Assembly (NCBI GenBank): GCA_030549775.1
Contig: CM060177.1
Location: 33,634,514-33,698,513 of the forward strand
Direction of reading: 5' to 3'
From: Tamarix chinensis
Taxonomy: Eukaryota > Streptophyta > Magnoliopsida > Caryophyllales > Tamaricaceae
DNA: 64,000 nt
The notes beneath the pieces are model-generated. The model saw only the letters and a program-made list of their open reading frames with translations, was not told the origin of the DNA and made no database searches. Positions 13,170 through 24,130 of the stretch are shown piece after piece. Numbering within the stretch: the stretch's first letter is position 1; the number at the start of each line of letters is the position of its first letter. Position numbers and translations under genes: made by a program.

Positions 13170-14230
13170 CCTATTTTTCTTTTTTTTTATTTTCCTTTTT
13201 TCTTTTGTTTCTTTCTTTTCCTTCCTTTTTCTTTCTATTTTCTTTCTTCTCCTTTCCTTTTTCTCTTCTTCTCCCCCAAATTGGGCCTGGCTTCCCACAA
13301 CCCAAACCTCTCCTTTCCTCTTTTTTTCCCTGTGCATCCCAAGCCCACGCCATAGCATTTTTTTTTCTCGGTCATTCCTATTATTTTTCTCTGCTTTTCT
13401 TTTTTTCTTTTTTCTTTCTAGACCGTTGGTCTATCCCCCCTTCTTCTTCTTCACCGACCCATTGCAACCTGCTAGTTTCTTCCCCAAACAACTTCGTTAT
13501 TCCTGCCTCCGACCATACCCAGTTGATCAGCCATTTATCCTCCCTCCTTCCCCCTAATTTCGGGACCGCATCGACCTAACCTACCCTCCCCTCTTCTCAC
13601 ACCATTTCCCTTCTCCCAGCCAGCCACTCACCCTACCACAATGTGAATTTCGGCGGCCTACCGTCGCCAACCATTGAACCATAACCTACCTGCCCTGATT
13701 CTCCTATCTCCCCTCTCACTTTAGACCTCCTTTATCCCCATAAATACCCCCACTACTAGCCTATGCTAGAGCCTTTTTTCTATAGCCTAGAAACCTTCTC
13801 TCGTGCACCACCACCCTTTCAGACATCATTGTCATTGCCTTTGGCCAACACCGTCGCCCTAGCCTTCCACATGAGCACTCCTTGCACCATCCTCTACCTA
13901 ACTACACCTCCCTTAACCCTCGATTCTCCTTACACGAGCCACCCCAACCATGTAAAGTAACCTCCCTAATCATCTATTCCCTCGTCCCTACCACCATTCG
14001 CACCATCGTCCACCACCACTCCTGCCGCAACCACTACCCCTTACACCTCCCAGAAACACTTGCAAACCCTCCTCTACCTCCCCCTACTCTTCCTTTTCTC
14101 TTCCTCCCTCTCCTCCTCTCTTTCTTCCACTTTCGGCCACCACTATAGCCACTTTGTGCTGCCACCTTTAGCCGTGCCGCCACCCTCATTCTACCCTCCA
14201 TCTAGGCAATCATAAATACCTAAAATTCCA
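13170..14230 (+). repeat. Pyrimidine-rich promoter-proximal segment of the LTR
   Basis: A C/T-rich stretch opens ORFs such as 13,205-13,579 (phenylalanine/serine/proline-rich) on the plus strand and lysine/arginine-rich shadows on the minus strand. Equivalent segments lie at the same place in the other LTR copies with different peptide sequence, so I read it as non-coding. A TATA-like CATAAATACC near 13,740 suggests it includes the core promoter. Confidence 0.5.
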
Positions 14231-14437
14231 CCCTTATTCTTCCTCTTCTTTCCCCAGTACTCAAATTTCTTTCTTTTATTCTCTTTTTCTGCCCATAGTC
14301 GTCCATGCCGTGTGCCATCGACAATGCTGCTTGTCACCACCAACCCAAGGTGGAACACTAAACCCTCTCAACCCTTTTACCCTATTTATACAAGCTTTAT
14401 TTATTTTATTTTATTATATTTCCATTATTTTGAATAC

Positions 14438-14439
14438 AT

Positions 14440-14486
<47 letters not shown>

Positions 14487-14737
14487 ATGTTATTATTTTT
14501 ATTGTTATTGAGGGTTGAAGCCCTATGCTATTTTAGTTCAAATATAATATCATTATCATGAATATTAATAATAATATTGTTATTATTATTATGTGCCCTT
14601 ATTATTATTACTATTATTATTATTATTACTATTATTATTATTATTATTAGTGTTATTATTATTTCAAAGTAGGGTCAAAACCCTAATTTACTTAATTTTT
14701 GATTTATACTATTATTATCATTTTATAAGTACTATAT

Positions 14738-14778
<41 letters not shown>

Positions 14779-14990
14779 TTTTTATTAATAATGTTAATAG
14801 ATTTATTATTAATATTTTATTGAAGGGTCGAAGCCCTTATTTCACCATTTATTTTGAGTGATACTAATTTTATTATTAGTATTATTAGTATTATTATTAT
14901 CATTATTATTATTATTCTTGTTATTATTATTACTATCATTATTATTATTTTTAGTATCATTATTATTATTAGGGTAAAATATTTAAATCT
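14438..14990. repeat. Trinucleotide repeat block (ACT)n and (ATT)n
   Basis: Runs of ACT (about 14,438-14,484 and 14,738-14,776) alternate with ATT/TTA runs (14,575-14,665 and 14,870-14,975). They create leucine- and threonine-homopolymer ORFs that are not genes. GGGTCGAAGCCCT and GGGTTGAAGCCCT words recur between the runs, suggesting tandem growth of a longer unit. Confidence 0.8.
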
Positions 14991-15594
14991 TATATTATTA
15001 TCTTTTACAATATGATTGTTATTACTTTTACCTTTAGAAATATTAGTATTTAGTTAGTGTTATTACTATTATATTATTATTTTATCCAAAGCCTTAATCT
15101 TAGCGTAAATAAGGAATTAATGGTATTTTCAGTAAGAGGGAATCTAATCTATAGTTCTCCCTCTTGTAGGTGAGACCAGTTAAAGCCCTAAGGAGGTATA
15201 AGATCATGCTCCAACACTGGTGTCGTATTAGGTAAGGGTGTAGCTAAGGCCTTATGTGTGTGTTTATGTGCCTTATATGCTTGGTATTCCATGTACCATG
15301 ATGTGTTGTGTATTTTTTACTTATGGTTATAATTATTTCATGCGTAGGGTGGCTTGAAGTTGAGGTATGCATATGTGCGTTCATATGGCATGTGTGATTA
15401 TGTATATATGGTGAAATGTGATGTAATGTGTTGTGACCTTTTGGACATGCATGTGAGGATGTTTAAGGTGGTATTGTGGGAAGGAAAGGATGAAAAAGGA
15501 AAATGGGGAAATAATTTGACCAAGGGATGTGAGTTGACCTAAATATTTTGATGATCCATGAGTGGACGAATAAAAAGGGTATTTTAAATAAAAT

Positions 15595-16265
15595 AAAAGA
15601 TAGGGAGAATCTAGGGTTTTCATTGAAGAATCTAGGGTTTTGTGTGGAGGAATATAAGGTTTGCATGGAAGAATCTAGGGTTTACATGGGAGTCTAGGAT
15701 TTGCATGAGAAAGTCTAAAGGTTTACATCGGAAGGTTAGCGTTTGTATGGGAGTAAAGTTTATGTATGAAAAGTTGACTTGAGATTTAAGGAAGTTAATG
15801 AAAGAGTTATTTGGTTGTTTATAGGCTTTGGGTGAAAAAGAATATGTGGGACAGTATAAGGGTATATAGTAGGCTGAGCTAGGGTTTGGGTAAAAAACCC
15901 TAATTTGAGGAGGTGTTAAAAAGGAGAAATAAATGAGGGTGAATAGAGTGCAAGAGGATGATGAAAATGATCAAGTAAGGATGAGCATGATTGGCATGGA
16001 AAAATAAGTGGAATGTGAGAAATGGAAGGGTGACATATGGACACGAGGATGCTAGGGTTTGTTATGGCCATTTAGGGTTTGGTGTGGTTACCTAGGGTTT
16101 TGTGACCAAACATGTACTTGAGGAGTAAGGTGTCATGATGATGGTTGAATCTAGGAATTATGAACTCTGGGGTGTTAAAATATTTTGGGTTGTGTGAAGT
16201 AGATTGGGATGGACCACATAGTTATAAATTAGGGTTTCGAGATAAAACCCTAAGATAAGGTGTTG
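15595..16265 (+). repeat. Telomere-like TAGGGTTT repeats inside the LTR
   Basis: TCTAGGGTTT recurs about every 28 bases from 15,610 to 15,690 and then more loosely (GCTAGGGTTT near 16,050, ACCTAGGGTTT near 16,092, ATTAGGGTTT near 16,228). TTTAGGG is the plant telomere unit, and AAACCCTAA also occurs in plant promoters as the telo box. Here it is interspersed within a degenerate tandem array, not a true telomere. Confidence 0.7.
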
Positions 16266-16494
16266 AGTGGACTTGGAAGAGTAATGTAGTGGTCTTGAAC
16301 CCATATACTTAAGAATTGGACTTTTACTGTGATATAGGATATGGAGGAAAGGATGTTGGGGGAAAGTCAAGAGGTGCAGGAGTATGATGATATGTGTCAA
16401 GTTCATTGGAGGATAGGCGTATGGAGAGTGAATCATGTATGACTAGGGTGAAGCTTCTGAATAAGATACTATAAAACATTAATCATGTAAAGTG

Positions 16495-16870
16495 GAAGAT
16501 TATTAAGCTAGGTCCAACCGATCCACCTGTAAGAAATAGTGGTTAGGGCATTTCGTCCTATGCATGATTGATTGTCCGCCAATAATAGTTGTTAGGGTAT
16601 GTTACCCTATGTGTGACCAATCCACCAGCTATAATAGTGGCAGATCCCAAACTCAATAAACCAAACCCTGAGTTTGCTAAGACACTAAGTACTTATAGTG
16701 GAACACCATGTGAGCAGAAACCAAACTGATCCACCGGTAAGGAATAGTGGTTAAGGTATTCTACCCTATATGTGACTGGTCCACCGGCTATAATAGTGGT
16801 TAGGTGCATGTTGCCCTACATGTGACCAAGCCACTAGTTAAAATAGTGGGAGGTTCATGTACCTGCATGG
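16495..16870 (+). repeat. GATCCACCGG tandem array (sense strand of the LTR)
   Basis: CCGATCCACC, TAATAGTGG and a variable spacer with TTAGGG/ACCCTA words recur at spacings of about 55-75 bases. This is the reverse complement of the CCGGTGGATCGG arrays in the LTRs at 17.9, 27.0, 42.3 and 47.2 kb, and so confirms the opposite orientation of this LTR. Confidence 0.75.
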
Positions 16871-17874
16871 ATTGATAAAAAGAGCATGGTGTGAAATGAG
16901 TATATATCAGAGATTAATTAAGTAATTAATCTGGACTATAAATGGACCTTTATATATTTACCTGAATGATCGTATGGTACTATATTATTATCTTGGACTA
17001 TATGTTTTTATTTATTCCGCTTGGTTTTATATGCTTCTATTTGTTGGCCTTAGTACACGGTTACCTTACTCTGTACGTAGCATACTAATCACCATTTTTA
17101 TTAGTGTTTCTCATTCCTACGAGCAGGAGGCCCATCTAACATGGTGTAGGTAGGTGATGTTTTTTTTTATGCCTTCGATATCCATAAGGCATCAGGCGGG
17201 GTTGAGTATTGAGTCATACCTGAGTCGTGGACTAGGAGTGTAACACCCCCCCAAATTCACTATTGAAAAATTTTATTTTATTAAAAGATAATTGCGGAAG
17301 TAGATTAATAAAACGTGAACTTTGGGAGTATTACCGCCACACCAAGTACCAGATCGGTTCACTCATACCGTTCCAGTACCAAGTGCTAAGGCTAAGAAAA
17401 TGAAATACAACTTGAAAGAAATTCAACACACACAAATCAGAGTAGCGCATCAAATCGTTTACAAGAATAAAATCCACCAACGATGGTTACAGTAACACAT
17501 AACATTAAAACCAGGAATTTAAAGAGAAAGAGAAAACCCTAATGATACCGGATAACTCCTTACTCTCTTTCCCGTATCCCACTTGAGTAGCACCTGAAAA
17601 TACCTGTAAGGGCACTACCCATTGAATAGGCAGGGGCCCCATAAAGGGAATCCCTTCAGTACTATGGTACTGAGTAACCCTTTAATACCACACTTAAAGA
17701 CAGGCCTACATACGGCACATAATGCAAGCTACACACAAGAATACTGAGAGGTGCACACATAACAACAACATGCATAATAGTTCATAAATTATGATCGATA
17801 CTTTAGGCCTTAAGCCATTATTCCATCATCATTCAATCAATATCATATTTGATATCCATGTGAGTGCGAGAACC

Positions 17875-18385
17875 CCACTATTATTGCCGGTGGAGCGAAA
17901 GTCAACACACAGGGCAGAACGCCTCTGACCACTATTATTGTCGGTGGATCGCAAGGTAAACACACAGGGCAGAACGCACCTGACCACTATTATTTATCGG
18001 TGGACCGGTCTGGCCCTGACTCACATGGTGTTCCACTATAAGTGATTAGTATTTTTCCATAACCTTATTCACATACATAACTGATTTTATTGAGCTCTGG
18101 ACCCCCACTATTTTAGCCGGTGGACCGGAATATATATAAAATCATCATCCAGGGCACAAGGCTCCTGGCCACTATTATAACCGGTGAACCGGTACTCATA
18201 ATCACATACCAGGGCAACACGCTCCTAGACCACTATTATATCCGGTGGACCAGTACTCAATATCACATACCAGGGCAACACGCTCCTAGACCACTATTAT
18301 AACCGGTGGACCAGTACTCAATATCACATACCAGGGCAACACGCTCCTGGACCACTATTATAACCAGTGGACCGGTACTCAATAT
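17875..18385 (-). repeat. CCGGTGG tandem array with a 61-bp unit
   Basis: CCACTATTAT..CCGGTGGACC and a spacer holding CACATACCAGGGCAACACG repeat with a period of 61 bases; CCGGTG or a variant starts at 18,181, 18,242, 18,303 and 18,364. The earlier units (17,880-18,130) are shorter and more diverged. The open reading frames here (18,120-18,302 and 18,306-18,497) are products of the repeat. Confidence 0.85.
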
Positions 18386-19059
18386 CATAATCATCTGGGC
18401 CCGGCTCATTAATATTCCACTTTCAATAATAGTATCTTTCCTTTTCTTTAATCAGCACATCAACCATATTTATTTGCCTCGAATGGGAGATCGATAACCC
18501 GGGACACAATGGTACACCAGTCGTACTAGTGCATACCAGCTACTCATTACCCTTCAACAACGAACCCAAGGACGCAAAGGTACCCTGGTCGTACTGGTGC
18601 ATAAAGCTAACTCAGTACCCTACCGACAAGGACACCTAATCCATAAGTATGCATACCCCCTAACTAGGTCCGTAGAGCTAGAGAGAGTAAGATATAGGGC
18701 CTGGCTGGGGCACAAAGGCACACCAGCAAATACCAGAATAATTGTGGACTAAACCACGTCCTTAGGGTAGCGACCCCTAAGGAGTCACCATTCCCGATCT
18801 CGAAGTCTTTCACTTTAAGTAATCGTGTCTTAATTAAGGTGATCACGAAAAGCACGATAATCAGATACTTATTCACTTTCAATCGTTCTGATATCATTAG
18901 TCATTTCTTATTCAGATGATTATTCAGGATATCACAGAGAAACCATTAAGGCCATACTAATTATCAAATACTCTTACTTGGCTAATCAACATTATTTAAT
19001 CATATTATAAAGGTCCACAATTCCAAAGACATTTTAGGTACAAATTATTTATTTTCCCT

Positions 19060-19840
19060 TTACTTACATAATTGCTAAGTATTCCTTCTTTACTTGACAA
19101 TTTACTATATTACCCCTTAGGTTACGTAATTACCAAATTACACCTTGTCCAATTTAGGTTACCGAATTATCTCCTACACTTTTTAGATCACCATTCACCC
19201 TTCTCCTTTGTTATAATTACTAAATTGCCCTTGAGTTGGATAAATTACTAAATTACCCTCCTTCATTATCATGATTATTATTTTGCCCCTTTAGTTGGTT
19301 AAATAATTATCACTTTATCCTTTAGCCGCTTAAATTACTGATTTACCTCTTTAGTTAGATAATTTACTAAATTACCCTTCTCCTTTATCATAATTACCAT
19401 TTTACCTCTCTCAATTATTTTAATTGCCATTTACCCTTTTTAATTATCATAAATTCCAAATTAACCTTCCTCATAATTAATTTACCCTTCTTCATAATTA
19501 TAATTACCAATTTTACCCTACTCCATACTTAAAATTACCATAATGCCCTTTAATTGGTTAATTTACCAAATTACCCTTCTATAGCATCATACTTATCCAA
19601 TTGCCCTCCTACAATCATGATTTAATTGCTAAATTATCTTTTGTTGTTATCATAATTACCAAGTTACCCCTTACTCCCAAGTTTACCATAATATCCTTTT
19701 ATTTACAAAATTACCATTTTACCCTTCTTTCTCACAACTTACAATTTTATCCTTTACTTATAAATTATCATTTGACCCCTTTATTTTTAAATTACCAAAA
19801 TACCCTTTTACTTATAAAATTTCCCCTCAACCCCTTTATT
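19060..19840. repeat. Degenerate AATTACCAAATTACCC tandem array
   Basis: Words such as AATTACCAAATTACCCTT recur over about 780 bases at short, irregular spacing (about 40-60 bases per larger unit). The same LTR position at 43,300-43,770 and 48,160-48,620 carries a different but similarly built ATAAATTA/TTCTCCCA array. Confidence 0.7.
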
Positions 19841-20459
19841 CACCAATTTTATGAATTTACTAACACTACATAAAATAATGATATTAATACTTCATTTTTA
19901 TCATCTAAGTCCACCAACTTGTCATTATTCAACATAATACTCATTAGCAACTATATACATTGATTCACATACCTCATAAGCATAATTACTAAAATTCTCT
20001 TAGACAATAACATTATTCCTGCATTAGCAACATGATACATCATAAAAAAGCATTTAACATTTCCATCAATAATCAAACTCCTTCCTTAATTAACATACCT
20101 ACATATGGTGAAAAAGTTATCATTCTTTTTCTTTTTATCAAACAATATAAGAAACCATATACATATCATGCTAAGCACACAAAACATGCATAAAATCATA
20201 CTAAACCCTTAATGTGCTAGCATACGTTTTTCCATATATTTAAGGGAGGATTAACGGTTACCTTAATCCCGCAAAATATCAAATCTTACCAAGCATAATT
20301 GCAACTCAACACCTAAAAATAATATCCATCATTATTGCTAGAAATACGAAGTTAAAAAGGATAAAACTTTATAAAACAAATTTATTTAATAATAATACAC
20401 TTTAATTAAATATGGATATACCTCAAAACTTTTCCAAATTAAATCCAAAACAAGGGGGA

Positions 20460-21690
20460 GCTCACACTGCATGAGCATCGTGAGTTTCATGCATAATCAT
20501 GGGGATAAAAGGGCTCAAAGAGGGTGAAGGGAGAAAAATAAGCCATTTTCGGGTTGGGGTCTTTGGGCTAGAAAAGAAGGTAGTTAGGGGAGGTTCTAAG
20601 GTAAGGGAATGGTGTAGAAGTGAAGAGGGGGTGTAGGTGGAGGCTAAGGGTGGTTTCAAGGCGGCATAGGGTGGCGGAGATAGCGGTGGGAAGGCGGCAA
20701 AGTTGGTTGCCAAGAAGTGTGGAGGGGAAGGGGTTGTGAAGGAAGGAAAAGGAGAGGGAAAATGGAGGGATTCAAGAGTTGGTTTCGGCCAACTAGGGCA
20801 TGGCGGTTGTAGAGGGGGTTGCAGGGTGTCGAACAATGGGTTGGGTGGTGGCAGAGGTGGCCGGAAGGCGGCGGAAGCGGCGGTTGCAGATGTCTCGGTG
20901 GTAAGGGGAAAAATTGGGAGACAAAGGAAGAGGTGGAGAAGGGAGGAAGTGTAGGGCTCGAAGGGGCTTGGGGGGGTCTCGTGGTGGTGCAGGGTGGTAG
21001 TAGGTGGTGGCAGAAGGCAGCGCAGGGGCTGGGCTTGGTGGTTCGAGCAGCGGCGGGCGGCGGCGTAGAGAGAAAACAGAAGAAAAAATGGGGAAGGAGG
21101 GAGGAGAGAAGAGGGAGCTCGGGAAGGGGATGATGGTTCGAATTAATGGGGAAACGAAGGGATGGGGAGATGAAGAAAAAGGAGAGGGAGAAGAGAGTGG
21201 GCAAGGCTGGCCGATCGGTGCTGCAGTGGTGGCAGTGCTGTCGGTTGGCAGGGAGAAGGAAGGGAGAAGAGGGAAAGAAACAGGGGCACGCGGGGTGTGG
21301 TCCAAGAGCCGGTTTGGATCGAAAAGGGAAGAAAATGATGGGGGAAGAGAGAGAGAGTAGCAGGGGCAGGCGTGGTGGCAGGTGGCGGCAATGGTTGGGC
21401 GTGCATGGAGGACAGGAGCAGGTCGAGGCGTGGGAGAAGAAGAAGGGAAGAAGGAGATTGGGCGGGGGCTGGACCGGCGCAGAAAAGAAGGGAGTCGGCC
21501 TGTCCAGGGAGAAAAATAAAGGAAGGAGGGCGGCTGGGTGTGCCGTGCATGGGAGAAGGAGGAGCCGGGGGACGGGCCTGGCCCAAACTCGCGCAAGGAG
21601 GGCTGGCCTAGTGAGGCAGCCCGAGGGAAGAAAAAAAAGAAAAAGAAAAGAAGAAAGAGGAAAAGGGGGCAAAAAGGGAATGGAAAATAG
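20460..21690 (-). repeat. GC-rich strand-skewed segment of the nested LTR
   Basis: The plus strand is strongly G+A-rich and the minus strand C+T-rich, in sharp contrast to the AT-rich surroundings. Skew and GC content keep frames open on both strands, up to 338 codons on minus (20,656-21,672, proline/serine/leucine-rich) and 187 on plus (glycine/arginine/lysine-rich). No domain is recognisable, several frames overlap fully, and the peptides are low-complexity. I read it as the LTR's promoter-proximal region, not a gene. Confidence 0.6.
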
Positions 21691-22257
21691 GAAAAATAAA
21701 ATAAATTAATTTATAAAATCATAAAATGTAATATTCTTGATAAATTATTTAATTTAATAATTTAATTCATTATAATCTAAAATATTAATTTAAAAAGGGT
21801 AAAGTAGGTAAAATATTAGTTTGGAAAATTATTTAAATAAAACAATATGATAAATAGAAAAATATTTATTTTTAATTTATTAAATACTCTTATCTAAATT
21901 TACATACTCTAAAATCCATACAATAATTAAAATAAATAATCTTAAAGCAATTTTATTCCAAATAAAAGTAATTTATTAAAATATAGGTTTTCGAAATTTT
22001 TAGGGTATTACATGGAGTGACGTGGCCAAATTCTCTCTCTATGTTATTTTATTCCTTTCTCTTATTTCTTTCATGTATTGGATTTTTCCTGAATTAAATT
22101 TTATCATGTAGACATTATTTCCTTTCAAGGAACTTTGATTTTGCTCTTTGGGATATTTAAACTCTTTACGTATACTCTGGTTTCTTTCTTATAGTCGTTT
22201 AATGCTTATTTGAAGTCTTGATTAGATTAGATTTATATTGATTATTAAATTTCTTTT

Positions 22258-22325
22258 AGCCTCAGCACTTGGTACTGGAATGGTCGGAGTGAACCAGTTT
22301 GATACTAAGTGTGGTGGTAATATCC
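22258..22325 (+). repeat. Conserved terminal block of the long LTR, sense strand
   Basis: GCACTTGGTACTGGAATGGT, then GGAGTGAACCAG and GATACTAAGTGTGGTGGTAA, lies about 70 bases before the LTR end. The same block, reverse-complemented, is at 17,328-17,397, 26,342-26,405 and 41,758-41,822. It is much better conserved than its flanks. Confidence 0.75.
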
Positions 22326-22400
22326 TCAAAATTCACAGGTTTAATTTATTTGCTTCCATTTTAAAAGAAAAATAGTGAAATTTTGGGGTGTTATAGAGAG

Positions 22401-23280
22401 TGTCTATAATTTCAATATCCCTACACTCATGGTAGGTTAATTCTATATCATAGTCCTTTCCAACATAATGATTTGGTGATTTAGATTTATGGATTAAGGA
22501 TTGAGGATTAAGGATTAAAGCTAATTGGTTGGGATTTTGAATAAATAATTAGTGGAAAAATTAAAGGTGTAATTATGGTAGAGATAATCATGGTTAGTAA
22601 GAATATTAATGGTGGTGGATTTCATTGGTAAATAAAAGGAGTAAGGGGGTTTTGTTTTTGATTTAAAGTGTTTCAATTTGGGTTGATCAGGTGTTTGTTG
22701 ATGGATGCTTGTATGGGGTTATGGATGGGTTATTAATGACAGATCTTAGAGTGTATTATGGTAGAATAAAATGCTGCTCTGTGGCTTTAATTAAGGTGAT
22801 AATAATGGTTGGTATAGGAGAGGGCTAGGATTATTATGTGAGTGGCTAAAGAACAAGAAGATTAAAGATGAATTTCCGTGTTTAGGGCTATAGATGTGGA
22901 TGAAAAAAATTGTAATGGGTTATTAAATTTTTTAATTGAAAAAAATAAATCTCTCAAAATCACAAATAAATTGATAATAAAAATTTATTATGAGCCACAA
23001 AGATCTCACAATTTAGAAGAATAATTTACAAAGTGTTCAATATAATGATTTAAACTTCTATTCAATTGCTCTTGATGATCTTTTTTGTATTTTAATGGTT
23101 TATTTAAACATATGAATTTCAACTTCTCTTATTTGAATATTCATGAAAAGATCAAATAAATCTAAAATAGAAAAATCACTGAAATATTTGAACTAAATTT
23201 GACAAGAACATATGTAATAAAAACATATAATTTTACAACTAACAAGATGAATTGGCCTTAAACATTTTATCTTTTTGAGT
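22401..23280 (-). other. Decayed sequence between gag remnant and LTR insertion
   Basis: It lies where protease and reverse transcriptase of the old minus-strand chromovirus should be, but only about 0.9 kb remains and I recognise no motif. Most of pol was probably deleted before or after the GAGAG insertion. Confidence 0.3.
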
Positions 23281-24130
23281 TAGAAAGTAACTTTTACAAT
23301 CCTTTGTATGATGCCAATTTTTTTTTTCATAACCATATGCACTATATATAGCATCACTCCATCCTCTTCCTCTTCAATCTCTTCATCATCATATTTCCAT
23401 ACTAGAAACTTCTCTCAAATTCAAGGCCTTTTGATTGGGACATTCTCTAGGAAAGTTGCCATAACATTTACACTTGCACCACTATATTTTAGAATTCTTT
23501 TGAATCTTCTCTTTCCCATTTTCCACTCAATACCCTCCCTTATTTCTTTAAAAACTCAATCTTCCAATATGGTTGGATTTTAACAATACAGAAGATGATG
23601 GCTTGGATATGGTCTTAGTCCTCTTTATTGAAGTCTTTATCTTCAAAGCTTATTCAAATAATTCTTTTAGCTTGTGGTAGACGCAAACTTCCAGCTCATC
23701 CTATATATTTTAAGTGATATATCCAAAGAATCTCACATAATTTTACTCTGTTCTATCTTGGATGTTACAAACCAATGATAATTTTTAGAAATCATGAACA
23801 TACATTTCTACATTCATAAATCATTGCTTGAGTGTATTCATATTTATATAGTTGTCTTACTTATAATATTGTGACAAAAACATTCACCAAAGATACTTCT
23901 TCATATTTTCCAAAGACTTGATCTTAGATTAGTTGTCCTCTTGTGCCTTTCTCAAATTCTTAAACCATACTCTAGCAAATTTTTTAAGTTTCAAAACCAT
24001 TAATTTATACCTCCCCTCATCCTCTAGTTCTTTTAGCTCAAAAATTGCCTTTATCATTTGGTGTTAATCTCTATAGAACTCTAGTTCTATATTGCCTCAA
24101 AAATATAGGAGATCAAATTATACTCTCTTC
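23280..24130 (-). pseudogene. Ty3/gypsy gag pseudogene (capsid region and zinc knuckle)
   Basis: On the minus strand about 24,068-23,945 translates to AIFELKELEDEGRYKLMVLK and LKKFARVWFKNLRKAQEDN, matching the retrotransposon gag domain (usual ..LKL.G.A..WW..L.......W). Later pieces fit the rest of that domain with stops. About 23,480-23,431 gives CKCYGNFPRECPNQ, a decayed CCHC zinc knuckle in which the first Cys and the His are lost (Trp and Asn). In gag the knuckle binds genomic RNA. Orientation and position fit the gag half of the old chromovirus whose integrase lies at 11.2-12.5 kb, with the GAGAG LTR between them. Stops and frameshifts make it non-functional. The plus-strand ORF at 23,308-23,583 is its shadow. 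Confidence 0.6.

Larger units (their letters stand above)
17239..22012 (-). mobile_element. Nested solo long LTR (sense minus) of the same family
   Basis: It starts TGTAACACCC and ends GGGTATTACA on the plus strand, 4,774 bp, within the GAGAG-flanked LTR but in the opposite orientation. Flanks are AGGAG (17,234-17,238) and TGGAG (22,013-22,017), a 5-bp duplication with one mismatch. Removing it restores host continuity when compared with the LTR at 26.26 kb (host GGAGTGACGTGGCC against GAGTGTTGTGGCC there). It contains the conserved block (17,328-17,397), the CCGGTGG array, a degenerate AATTACC array and a GC-rich purine/pyrimidine-skewed segment. There is no internal region, so it is a solo LTR. 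Confidence 0.75.
12871..22395 (+). mobile_element. Solo long LTR of a chromovirus (sense plus), split by a nested LTR
   Basis: The outer pieces, 12,871-17,238 and 22,018-22,395, join to an LTR of about 4.75 kb flanked by GAGAG on both sides. Sense order inside: AT-rich start; CT-rich segment with TATA-like CATAAATACC near 13,740; trinucleotide arrays; AGGGTTT repeats; GATCCACCGG repeats; a conserved block at 22,258-22,325; and the end GGGGTGTTATA. The same order, on the other strand, is seen at 26.26 and 41.67 kb. The terminal TG and CA have mutated, so it is fairly old. No internal region remains, as expected for LTR-LTR recombination. The nested insertion at 17,239 separates its last 378 bases. 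Confidence 0.8.

Noticed and set aside
13143..13353. Lysine/arginine-rich minus-strand frames
   Set aside because: Shadows of the pyrimidine-rich LTR segment on the other strand.
14310..14823. Leucine- and threonine-rich frames as membrane proteins
   Set aside because: They are translations of ACT and ATT trinucleotide runs.
15595..16265. True telomere or interstitial telomere from chromosome fusion
   Set aside because: TAGGGTTT words are interspersed in longer degenerate units and occur at the same place in every long LTR.
17875..18385. CRISPR-like array (constant unit plus variable spacer)
   Set aside because: Plant repeat inside an LTR. The spacers are related to each other, units vary in length, and no cas-like gene or prokaryotic context exists.
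20656..21672. 338-codon minus-strand frame (and 267-, 187-, 147- and 118-codon overlaps) as genes
   Set aside because: Low-complexity proline/serine or glycine/lysine peptides in a strand-skewed GC-rich LTR segment, overlapping on both strands, with no domain and no conserved peptide in sister LTRs.
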